DNA from: Bradyrhizobium sp. Ash2021
GTDB lineage: Bacteria; Pseudomonadota; Alphaproteobacteria; Rhizobiales; Xanthobacteraceae
Length of the DNA stretch: 64,000 bases
Direction: 5' to 3'
NCBI RefSeq assembly: GCF_031202265.1
Contig: NZ_CP100604.1
Span: forward strand, 8,786,501-8,850,500
Part shown: one piece after another, positions 36,881-45,074 of the stretch
How positions within the stretch are numbered: position 1 is the stretch's first letter
How the letters are laid out: the number at the start of each line of letters is the position of its first letter
The notes under the pieces: model-generated
Database searches by the model: none
Seen by the model: the letters and a program-made list of their open reading frames with translations, nothing else
What the model was told of the DNA's origin: nothing
Made by a program: the position numbers and the translations under genes

Positions 36881-37705
36881 ATGAGCTATATCGAAGCAAC
36901 TGACACCTCCTTGCGAAAGACCGGCCAGATCAAGCTCCATGGACCGAGCGCCTTTGCCGGCATGCGCAAGGCAGGCTCCCTGGTCGCCAAATGCCTCGAT
37001 GAGCTCACCGACGTGGTCAAGGCGGGCATCCCGACCTCCCGGATCGACAATTTCGTGCGCGACTTCGCCTTCAGCCATGGCGCCTATCCGGCGACGCTGA
37101 TGTATCGCGGCTATCGCTATTCGACCTGCACCTCGATCAATCACGTGGTCTGCCACGGCATGCCCGGCGACCGCGCGCTGAAGGAGGGCGACATCGTCAA
37201 TATCGACGTCACCTTCATCGTCGACGGCTGGTACGGCGATTCCAGCCGGATGTACGCGATCGGCCCGATCGCCCGCAAGGCGGAGCGGCTGATCGAGGTG
37301 ACCTACGAGGCCATGATGCGCGGCATCGCCGCCGTCAAGCCCGGCGCTACCACCGGCGACATCGGCCACGCCATCCAGAGCTTTGTCGAACCGCAGGGCA
37401 TGAGCGTGGTGCGCGATTTCTGCGGCCATGGCCTCGGGCGCATGTTCCACGACGAGCCGAACATCATCCATATCGGCCGGCCTGGCGAAGGCGTGGCGCT
37501 GAAGCCCGGCATGTTCTTCACCATCGAGCCGATGATCAATCTCGGCAAGCCGCATGTGAAAATCCTGTCCGACGGCTGGACCGCGGTGACGCGCGATCGC
37601 TCGCTGTCGGCGCAATTCGAGCATTCGGTCGGCGTGACATCAACCGGCGTCGAGATCTTCACGCTGTCGCAGCGCCACGCCGAGAAGCCTCCAGCCACAA
37701 CCTGA
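36881..37705 (+). CDS. map: Methionine aminopeptidase, type I
   Basis: A 274-residue cytoplasmic metalloprotease that removes N-terminal methionine. Metal ligands are visible: NIDVTFIVDGWYGDSSRMY (two Asp), FCGHGLGRMFHDEPN (His), FFTIEPMIN (Glu) and the terminal QFEHSVGVT (Glu). A 31-bp sequence shortly after its stop is repeated before radC. Confidence 0.96.
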   Translation: MSYIEATDTSLRKTGQIKLHGPSAFAGMRKAGSLVAKCLDELTDVVKAGIPTSRIDNFVRDFAFSHGAYPATLMYRGYRYSTCTSINHVVCHGMPGDRALKEGDIVNIDVTFIVDGWYGDSSRMYAIGPIARKAERLIEVTYEAMMRGIAAVKPGATTGDIGHAIQSFVEPQGMSVVRDFCGHGLGRMFHDEPNIIHIGRPGEGVALKPGMFFTIEPMINLGKPHVKILSDGWTAVTRDRSLSAQFEHSVGVTSTGVEIFTLSQRHAEKPPATT

Positions 37706-37744
37706 TTGGGCCGGGGCGTAATTTCCCCGCCGCCGCCACGATCC

Positions 37745-37775
37745 CGCGATTGCAAAAGCTGACCGGCAAGGCATG
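37745..37775. repeat. 31-bp direct repeat, left copy
   Basis: This sequence (cgcgattgcaaaagctgacc, then ggca, a variable base and ggcatg) recurs at 41026-41056 with a single mismatch in 31 positions and the same orientation. The copies are 3.28 kb apart and bracket the LysR, SDR and MFS genes. Sequence on both sides diverges at once. Confidence 0.9.
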
Positions 37776-37826
37776 ATCGCCTGACGTTTGCCAAGGCAGC
37801 CCTTGTTCCTCTGATCGGAAGAGCCG

Positions 37827-38795
37827 ATGGATCGCATCGATGCGATGAAGGTTTTCGTGTCCGCCGTCGACGAGGGCAGCCTCGCCGGTGCGGGCCGACG
37901 CCTCGGCCGATCGCCGGCGGCCGTGAGCCGCGCGATCGCCTTCCTTGAGCAGCATGTCGGCGCCGAACTGCTTCATCGCACCACCCGCTCGCTCAAACTG
38001 AGCGAAGCCGGCGAGCGCTATGCCGCCGCCTGCCGCCGCGTGCTGATCGATCTCGAGGAGGCCGACATCGTTGCGGCCGGCGAACGCTCGGCCCCGCGCG
38101 GCACGCTGACCATCACAGCGCCTGTGATCACAGGCGAGGATGTCCTGCGGCCAGTGCTCGACGCCTTCATGGATGAGCATCCGATGGTGTCGGTAAAACT
38201 CTATCTGCTCGACCGGCCGGTGAACCTGATCGATGAGGGCATCGACGTCGCGCTCCGCATCGCGCATCTGGCGGATTCGAGCTTCGTCGCGATCCGCCTT
38301 GGCGAAGTGCGCCGCGTCATCGCGGCATCGCCGGGATATCTGGCGCGGCACCCGGTCATCCATGAACCGGCCGATCTTGCGAAACACCAGATTATCGCGA
38401 TGACCCATTTCGGGCAGGATTCCTGGAGCTTCCCGCCGGCGGAAGGATCGTCCGTCCCGAGGGCGGTCCAGTTCGCGCCGCGGCTGGTCGTCAACACGGT
38501 TCGCGCGGCGGTCGCTTCCGCGGCCGAAGGTCACGGCGTGACGCGGCTGTTTTCCTATCACATCAGTGACGAGATCCGCGAAGGACGGCTGCAGATCCTG
38601 CTCGGCAAGGACGAGTACCCGCCGCTGCCCGCGCATTTGCTGGCGCCGCACGGGCGCTTCTCGGTGCCAAAAGTGCGCGCCTTTGTCGACTTTGCGGTGC
38701 CCCGCCTCAAGCGTTACTTCACGCGGCTGTCGAGCGAAGCCAGCCGGAACACCGAGTCCATTCGATCGCGACGCGGAAGACTGTCTGCCGAATAG
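37827..38795 (+). CDS. LysR-family transcriptional regulator
   Basis: A 322-residue regulator. The N-terminal HTH reads VFVSAVDEGSLAGAGRRLG, RSPAAVSRAIAFLE, LLHRTTRSLKLSEAGERYAAA. The effector domain has the usual substrate-binding form (GTLTITAPVITGEDVLRP). It is in the same direction as an SDR and an MFS gene and probably controls them, although LysR genes are more often divergent from their targets. Confidence 0.92.
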   Translation: MDRIDAMKVFVSAVDEGSLAGAGRRLGRSPAAVSRAIAFLEQHVGAELLHRTTRSLKLSEAGERYAAACRRVLIDLEEADIVAAGERSAPRGTLTITAPVITGEDVLRPVLDAFMDEHPMVSVKLYLLDRPVNLIDEGIDVALRIAHLADSSFVAIRLGEVRRVIAASPGYLARHPVIHEPADLAKHQIIAMTHFGQDSWSFPPAEGSSVPRAVQFAPRLVVNTVRAAVASAAEGHGVTRLFSYHISDEIREGRLQILLGKDEYPPLPAHLLAPHGRFSVPKVRAFVDFAVPRLKRYFTRLSSEASRNTESIRSRRGRLSAE

Positions 38796-38900
38796 CGGGC
38801 ATTCGCGCGATCCGTGGATGAGCCTACGTTGACTCTCATCGGAGCCAAAAACGGCCCCAGCGGCAATCCCGCCGTTTTAACGAGATCACGGAGGCCCTTC

Positions 38901-39611
38901 ATGGGTGCAGAACAAAAAGTCGTCATTATCACCGGCGCATCGCAAGGCATCGGCGCGGAGCTGGTCAAGGCCTATCGCGACCGCAATTACCGGGTCGTCG
39001 CCAATTCCCGCGCGATCAAGCCATCTTCCGATCCCGATATCCTGGCGGTCGCCGGCGACGTAGCGGATCCCAAGACCGCGGAACGGCTGGTCACGCAGGC
39101 GATCGAGCGCTTCGGCCGCGTCGACAGCCTGGTCAACAACGCCGGCATCTTCATCGCAAAGCCCTTCACCCACTACACGGACGAAGATTATGCATCGATT
39201 GTCTCGATTAACCTTGGCGGATTCTTCTCGCTAACGCGGCGTGTCGCTGCCGAAATGCTGAAGCGGGGCTCGGGCCATATCGTGCAGATCACCACCAGCC
39301 TGGTCGATCACGCCAACAGCAACGTTCCGTCGGTGCTGGCGTCGCTGACCAAGGGCGGGTTGAACGCCGCCACCAGGTCGCTGGCGATCGAATACGCAAA
39401 GAAGGGCATCCGGGTCAACGCGGTTGCTCCCGGCGTCATCAAGACACCGATGCACGCGCCCGAGACCCACGAGTTCCTCGCCAACCTGCATCCGGTCGGA
39501 CGCATGGGAGAGACAAAGGACATCGTTGACGCCGTCCTGTTCCTGGAGAGCGCCCCCTTCGTCACCGGCGAAACCCTGCATGTCGATGGCGGCCAGAGCG
39601 CCGGCCACTGA
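38901..39611 (+). CDS. Short-chain dehydrogenase/reductase
   Basis: A 236-residue Rossmann-fold oxidoreductase of the classical SDR family: VIITGASQGIGAELV (cofactor loop), LVNNAGIFIAKPF and VDHANSNVPSVLASLTKGGL. The classical catalytic motif is S-x12-YxxxK; here the position normally held by tyrosine reads SLTKGG, so the tyrosine appears absent while the lysine is kept. The start at 38901 has acggagg upstream. It is between the LysR regulator and an MFS transporter. Confidence 0.88.
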   Translation: MGAEQKVVIITGASQGIGAELVKAYRDRNYRVVANSRAIKPSSDPDILAVAGDVADPKTAERLVTQAIERFGRVDSLVNNAGIFIAKPFTHYTDEDYASIVSINLGGFFSLTRRVAAEMLKRGSGHIVQITTSLVDHANSNVPSVLASLTKGGLNAATRSLAIEYAKKGIRVNAVAPGVIKTPMHAPETHEFLANLHPVGRMGETKDIVDAVLFLESAPFVTGETLHVDGGQSAGH

Positions 39612-39728
39612 TGACGCTCCCACACCGGCTGCGGCGCAAGACGATTGGAAGATCGCGGCGCCATCGCTGTCAGCGATGGCTCCGATCAGAACTCGTTATT
39701 TTTCAGAGACCATCCGGGGTTCTAACCC

Positions 39729-40982
39729 ATGTCCATGTCGAGCACGAATGTCGGTCATCTTCGCCAGGCAACATCCCGTCGCCAAAGGGAGGAGCGGCCC
39801 GTCTGGCTGTCCGCCACGGCGGGGTTGTGCGCATCGCTGGTCGGACTTGGGCTGGCGCGCTTTGCCTACACGCCGTTGATCCCGGCATTGATATCGGCGA
39901 AGTGGTTCAACCCCGCGGATGCCGTCTATCTCAGCGCTGCCAATCTCGCCGGCTATCTTGCCGGCGCGCTGATCGCGCGCGAACTCGGCACCCGGCTGGG
40001 CGCGGTTCGCTCGCTGCGCGGAATGATGGTTCTGGCGTCACTGACCTGCTTTGCATGCTCCGTGCCGTTCTCGTTCATCTGGTTCTTTGGCTGGCGATTC
40101 CTCGCCGGGGTGACCGGCGGCGTGATCATGGTGCTCGCGGCCTCGACGATCCTGCCGCATATCGCGCCGGGCAAGCGCGGCCTGGTCGGCGGCGTGATCT
40201 TTGCGGGCGTCGGCCTTGGCATTGCCGCATCCGGCACCCTCGTTCCGCTGCTGCTGCAGCAAGGTCTCAAGCAAAGCTGGGACGGTCTCGGGCTGCTGTC
40301 CGCCGTTCTGACGCTGGTGAGCTGGAAGGCATGGCCCGCCGAGGCGCCCGCCACGGAAGGCGCGCCTGACGCTCATCTTCCATCGCGCGGCCGGAGCTTG
40401 ACCATCGTCCGGGTGCTGAGCGCCGAATATGGCCTCAATGCCGTGGCGCTGGTGCCGCACATGGTGTTCCTCGTCGACTTTGTCGCGCGCGGGCTCGGCC
40501 AGGGAATATCGGCCGGTTCGCATTACTGGGTGCTCTATGGCATCGGCGCCACCGTCGGTCCGCTGCTGACCGGACATCTCGCCGACCGCGCGGGATTTGG
40601 CCCGGCACTCCGGGTCGCCTTCCTCGTCGAGGCGATTGCGATCCTGCTGCCCGCCCTCAGTTCGGCACCTGCGACCATGATCGTCTCCAGCATCATCGTC
40701 GGCGGCTTCACGCCCGGGATCGTGCCGCTGGTCCTCGGCCGCATCCACGAGCTGCTGCCCCACTCGAGCTCGGGTCAACGCGCCGCCTGGGCGCAGGCCA
40801 CCACCACCTTTGCCTTGTTTCAGGCGGCCGGAGCCTACGGACTTTCATACCTGTTCGCACGCTCCGGCGGGGACTACGCCGTCCTGTTCGTGATCGGCGC
40901 CGCGGCCGTCGCCGCCTCCCTGGCCGTCGATCTCACGACCGCGCTGACCATCGGGCGCGAACGCAAGCCCCGGGGTGCGTGA
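39729..40982 (+). CDS. MFS transporter, YbfB/YjiJ family
   Basis: A 417-residue membrane protein with about 12 hydrophobic segments. The first helix shows GLGLARFAYTPLIPALI, the hallmark of YbfB/YjiJ-type MFS permeases. The export or import substrate is unknown. It is the last gene of the LysR-SDR-MFS module and ends about 45 bases before the right copy of the 31-bp direct repeat. Confidence 0.9.
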   Translation: MSMSSTNVGHLRQATSRRQREERPVWLSATAGLCASLVGLGLARFAYTPLIPALISAKWFNPADAVYLSAANLAGYLAGALIARELGTRLGAVRSLRGMMVLASLTCFACSVPFSFIWFFGWRFLAGVTGGVIMVLAASTILPHIAPGKRGLVGGVIFAGVGLGIAASGTLVPLLLQQGLKQSWDGLGLLSAVLTLVSWKAWPAEAPATEGAPDAHLPSRGRSLTIVRVLSAEYGLNAVALVPHMVFLVDFVARGLGQGISAGSHYWVLYGIGATVGPLLTGHLADRAGFGPALRVAFLVEAIAILLPALSSAPATMIVSSIIVGGFTPGIVPLVLGRIHELLPHSSSGQRAAWAQATTTFALFQAAGAYGLSYLFARSGGDYAVLFVIGAAAVAASLAVDLTTALTIGRERKPRGA

Positions 40983-41025
40983 CTGGCGCTCGCGACCAGG
41001 GAGCGGTTTAACAAAACCTGCAATT

Positions 41026-41056
41026 CGCGATTGCAAAAGCTGACCGGCACGGCATG
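41026..41056. repeat. 31-bp direct repeat, right copy
   Basis: It matches 37745-37775 with one mismatch. It is directly upstream of radC and contains the in-frame TTG at 41031 that a gene caller might take as the radC start. Confidence 0.9.
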
Positions 41057-41066
41057 CTTGGTGCCG

Positions 41067-41780
41067 ATGCCCGCCAGGACCAGCGAACCCACGAGCCAGC
41101 CCGACGAAAAGCCGCATTATCACGGCCATCGCGAGCGGCTGCGCGAGCGTTTCCATACCGCCGGTCCCGATGCGCTCAGTGATTATGAGCTGCTGGAGAT
41201 GGCGCTGTATCCCGCCTTGCCGCGGCGCGACACCAAGCCGCTCGCCAAAACCCTGCTCAAGACCTTCGGCTCATTCGCCGAAGTCATCCACGCGCCGGTG
41301 GCGCGGCTGCGCGAGATCGACGGCATTGGCGAAGCCTCGATCAACCAGCTCAAGCTGATCGCGGCCGCCGCACACCGGATTGCCAAAGGCGAGATCAAGC
41401 GGAGCGTCGCGCTGTCGTCGTGGAACGACGTGATCGACTATTGCCGCACCGGCATGGCGTTCGCCGACAAGGAGCAGTTCCGCCTGCTGTTTCTCGACAA
41501 GCGCAACCGGCTGATCGCGGATGAGGTGCAGCAGACCGGCACCGTCGACCACACACCGGTCTATCCGCGCGAGGTAATCAAGCGCGCACTCGAACTATCC
41601 GCGACTGCGCTTATTTTGGTGCATAATCATCCCTCCGGCGATCCGACGCCATCGCAGGCGGATATCCAGATGACCAAGGCGATCATCGATATCGCCATGC
41701 CGCTCGGCATCTCCGTGCACGACCACATCATCGTCGGCAAGAACGGGCATGCGAGCCTGAAGGGATTGAAGCTGATCTGA
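41067..41780 (+). CDS. radC: RadC-family JAB1/MPN-domain protein
   Basis: A 237-residue protein. An N-terminal helix-hairpin-helix part ([31 protein letters not shown]) is followed by the JAB metalloprotease-like domain: [20 protein letters not shown] with the HxHPSGxxxPSxxD motif. The historical role in recombination repair is contested. The ATG at 41067 is preferred over the TTG at 41031, which is inside the direct repeat. Confidence 0.93.
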   Translation: MPARTSEPTSQPDEKPHYHGHRERLRERFHTAGPDALSDYELLEMALYPALPRRDTKPLAKTLLKTFGSFAEVIHAPVARLREIDGIGEASINQLKLIAAAAHRIAKGEIKRSVALSSWNDVIDYCRTGMAFADKEQFRLLFLDKRNRLIADEVQQTGTVDHTPVYPREVIKRALELSATALILVHNHPSGDPTPSQADIQMTKAIIDIAMPLGISVHDHIIVGKNGHASLKGLKLI

Positions 41781-42017
41781 CGCCTGGGCAAGCATTTGCC
41801 CGGCACGCCACTTCTCACTTTGACCCCAGAACGGACGTTCCGGGTTTTCGCCGAGGTATAGCTGCTCCCTGATGTCCTTTCCGCATCAGCATCTCCATAG
41901 TTGCATCGGCAACTGCCAGGTGCGTGGCGGATTCGCGGCGATTGGGTGTCGGGAGGCGACACGACTATTTCGCAATCGCGGCTTAAGACGGATGAAAGAA
42001 AACAGAGGCAGCAAGAC

Positions 42018-44123
42018 ATGGCTCAGAACACAACCGGCGCAACGCCGTTTCCTCTCGGCGTCTTTGTCGGGAACCCGAACTATTTTGATTCGAACGAGGA
42101 GGCGAGTTTCGAAGGAAACTTCAACGCCTTCTCAGACCTGATGAAGACCAGGCCGCAGTTTCTCGACCAATATGGTGATCAGCGCCTGCCCATCTCGGGT
42201 TGGGTTGGTCAGGCGAGCTGGAATGCAGCCTCGATGGCACAGTCGCCCGTGCTTAAAGGTGTTACGCCGGTGATCGGGTTGCCGATGACCTCGACGGCGT
42301 CAGGCTCTGGAACGCCTGATCAGTTTTACAAGGACTTCGCGACCGGGAAATACGATTCCGTCCTGAAGGACATGGTCAAGGCCTGGGCCGATAAAGGCTT
42401 CACGACACAGATCTGGCGGCCCGGCTGGGAGATGAATATCGACACCATGCCGTCCTATGCCGGCGGCGACGCCGCGACACGCGCCGATTGGGTCAAGGCG
42501 TTCCAGCACATCTACACGGTCTTGCATGCCGCGGGCCAGGCCGAGGGCGTGAACGTCCAGGTGGCCTGGAATCCGAGCGTGGTGAATTACAGCCACGCCG
42601 GCAACGTCATCGAGACGGCTTACCCCGGGAACCAGTATGTCGATATCATCGCCGCCGACGTCTATGGCGATGTGTTTCCCTACGGCTCGCCGACACATTT
42701 GTATGATTGGGACAAGAGCGGGCAAGTTCTCAACTCGTCCCACCCAGTCTACGACACCAGCGTCCAGCAATGGGCGGCAGATCCGGTCAACCTTGAGCAT
42801 TACTATACCTACCCGGCCTCCAACCAATGGTCACTCGATGGCAGCGTGGGCCATGCGACCACGCTTCAACAACTGATTGATCTCGCCAAATCGACCGGCA
42901 AGCCATTGGCAATTGCCGAGACCGGTGCAGGCAATACCCATGACGGCGCGGGCCTCACCGACAATCCGACATTCGTGCAATGGCTGGCGGACACGCTGCA
43001 TCGATCGGGGGTTAGGGTCAGCTTTGTGAACATCTGGAATTCGAACTCCGGCGGACAATATCACTTCGCCAGTTCCGCCGACCACAAGCCGCTCGAGGCT
43101 GCGGCGTGGGCGAAGTATTTTGGCGACCCGTCCACATCCGCACCTGCGACGACAGGGTCATCGCTCGCGCCGACAGTGACGCAGGTCTCCGCTTCACCGG
43201 GGACGGGAATCGAACACGCCGGCGATACCACCACATTGACGCTCGGCTTCAACGAGGCCGTGAAAGTCACTGGCACGCCTACACTGAGGCTTAATGACGG
43301 CGGAACGGCCATCTATGTCGGTGGCTCGGGCACGAGCTCGCTCACCTTCCGCACCACGGTCGCGTCGGCCAACACGAACACCTCGGCGCTCGCCATCACC
43401 GGGGTCAATCTTGCGAACGGCGCGAGCATCCATGATGCATCCGGTGCCGCGGCGAACCTCGCGGGCGCAGTGAAGACGTTCTCCGGTCTCCAGGTCGCGA
43501 CGTCATCGTCGTCAACCTCCTCAGGGACGTCGTCATCGTCACCATCGACACCGTCATCGCCGTCCGCGTCGCAGACCATCACCGTGACAGATCCTCGGCC
43601 TGCGACCGGCACGACCACAACGTCGCCGCACACGACCACCGTGACGAATCCTGCGCCTGCGACCGATGCGACCACGGCGTCCCCGCAGACGATCGCCGCA
43701 ACGGATCCCACGCCTGCGACCGACACGGCCACGGCGTTCCCGGCAGGCAAAGGCTTTGCATGGCTGAGCCAGGATCAGGCTGCCAGCACCGTGGCGACCA
43801 CCGAGCCGCAGGCGATCGCCGCGAAGAATCCTTGGCCTGCGACGATAGGGTCCCTGGCAAACCAGGGCTTTGCGCTGCTGCAGCAGCATCTGGACGGGGT
43901 CACCGGCGCCGCGCCTATCTCCCTGCCGCAGACGAGCCCCGTGACGGATTCTGCGCCTGCGACCGGCAAGGCCATGGCGTCCCTGGCAAGCCAAAGCTTT
44001 GCGCTGCTGAACCAGTATATGGCCGGTAACACGGGCCGGATCGATCCCGGTCAGATCATGGCGGCCGTGTCCAACGGCACCGGCTGCGGGCAGGACTCGA
44101 TCCTGACCAGACCGCAACATTGA
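42018..44123 (+). CDS. GH26-like glycoside hydrolase with SwmB-like domain and repeat tail
   Basis: A 701-residue protein. Residues 1-375 form a GH26-type barrel: IWRPGWEMN holds the acid/base Glu and PLAIAETGAG the nucleophile Glu. Residues about 385-495 form a beta-sandwich of SwmB/Ig type (HAGDTTTLTLGFNEAVKVTG, TPTLRLNDGGTAIYVGGSG). A Ser/Thr linker and imperfect repeats of about 20 residues follow (TDPTPATDTATAFP, TNPAPATDATTASPQ), then FALLNQYMAGNTG twice-like blocks. There is no N-terminal signal peptide, so type I secretion is likely; no RTX nonapeptides are seen. It may act on a beta-mannan or an exopolysaccharide. Start at 42018 is chosen since conserved sequence starts at FPLGVFVGN. 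Confidence 0.8.
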   Translation: MAQNTTGATPFPLGVFVGNPNYFDSNEEASFEGNFNAFSDLMKTRPQFLDQYGDQRLPISGWVGQASWNAASMAQSPVLKGVTPVIGLPMTSTASGSGTPDQFYKDFATGKYDSVLKDMVKAWADKGFTTQIWRPGWEMNIDTMPSYAGGDAATRADWVKAFQHIYTVLHAAGQAEGVNVQVAWNPSVVNYSHAGNVIETAYPGNQYVDIIAADVYGDVFPYGSPTHLYDWDKSGQVLNSSHPVYDTSVQQWAADPVNLEHYYTYPASNQWSLDGSVGHATTLQQLIDLAKSTGKPLAIAETGAGNTHDGAGLTDNPTFVQWLADTLHRSGVRVSFVNIWNSNSGGQYHFASSADHKPLEAAAWAKYFGDPSTSAPATTGSSLAPTVTQVSASPGTGIEHAGDTTTLTLGFNEAVKVTGTPTLRLNDGGTAIYVGGSGTSSLTFRTTVASANTNTSALAITGVNLANGASIHDASGAAANLAGAVKTFSGLQVATSSSSTSSGTSSSSPSTPSSPSASQTITVTDPRPATGTTTTSPHTTTVTNPAPATDATTASPQTIAATDPTPATDTATAFPAGKGFAWLSQDQAASTVATTEPQAIAAKNPWPATIGSLANQGFALLQQHLDGVTGAAPISLPQTSPVTDSAPATGKAMASLASQSFALLNQYMAGNTGRIDPGQIMAAVSNGTGCGQDSILTRPQH
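43590..43740. repeat. Imperfect tandem repeat encoding Pro-Ala-Thr-rich units
   Basis: Three to four copies of a unit of about 60 bases beginning gatcctgcgcctgcgaccg encode the (D/N)P-x-PAT-x-T unit of the GH26-like protein. More distant copies follow to about 43970. Length change by recombination would stay in frame. Confidence 0.7.
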
Positions 44124-45074
44124 TCCGCTTCCGCACCCAGGCATCCTAGTTCACGTCCGCATCTGAGCACGCATCCGCTTCTGCAACCGCATCCGAATCC
44201 GCGGCGGCTGCGTCGTCGTTCGCGCCGTGGCGATGGATGCTTCCGTAATTTTCATTTCGCAGCCGCGCCGGCAGCCTCGACCGGCGGACCGGTCGCCCCA
44301 TCGGTCATGGTTGGAGGCGTTGGCAACGATGCTTTTGCTTTCCGGCAGCATGCGCAAATTCCGGAAGCCGGGACCTCAATGGACGGGGATGCTGCGCACA
44401 GCAACTTGACCGCGCTTGTGAACGATCCCCACGTGGCCGCGGGGCACGACGCAGTCCTCGGCCATTCCGTCGACACGAGCCCAGCGAGCGCTCCTAACGC
44501 GGAGTGGCACTTCAGCAACTTCATCATTTTCTAGTTTTGCCAGTCCGCCGTCGGGTAACACGTAGCCCTGTTCGGTCAAGGCAAGAGCAAGTGTGGCCGG
44601 ACCAGGTAACGGAGCGCGCGAATGCGCGCCCGATGACAGGCTCCACAAGATCCGGTTTTCCGCCACTCGTCTAATGCGCAGCGGCTTCCACAGCGTGCGC
44701 GACATCCGGGACGCGGTGTCGCTCGGCGACATTGATGCGCGGCGGCTGAGCCGAAGCGTTTTTCGGGTAGGCTTTTTTTGGGGCCAAGCAGAAATCTTCT
44801 GTTCGATCCGGATACCGCCGCTTTTGGCACTTTTGAGACATGCCGACCGACGGTAACGGTGTCCGCTCCCGGGGGAAGACCGGAAGTCGTCGGCCAACGA
44901 CCAAAATGACGCGATTGACTCCTAACAGACATCGCGCTTGGCAGCGTCCACTTTTCGCCGGGGCCACTGTTTTACATTGGGCGAGAAGTCCGGCGATCGG
45001 CGCTCCCGTCGACAGATGTGCCTTCGCAAGCCTCTCCAATGTGATATTCTCATCGCATAAGCCATAGGTATACC
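44124..45074. other. 950-bp spacer with one doubtful small frame
   Basis: No gene is convincing here. A 75-codon frame at 44307-44534 (+) starts MVGGVGNDAFAFRQHAQIP and ends WHFSNFIIF; its wording resembles the C-terminal tails of large secreted rhizobial proteins, so it may be a remnant of one. The last 400 bases lead to the SAM-cyclase gene and should hold its promoter, which I cannot place. Confidence 0.4.

Noticed and set aside
44376..44897. 173-codon minus-strand frame near 44.5 kb
   Set aside because: No family motif, no ribosome-binding site and Arg-rich composition; treated as spacer.
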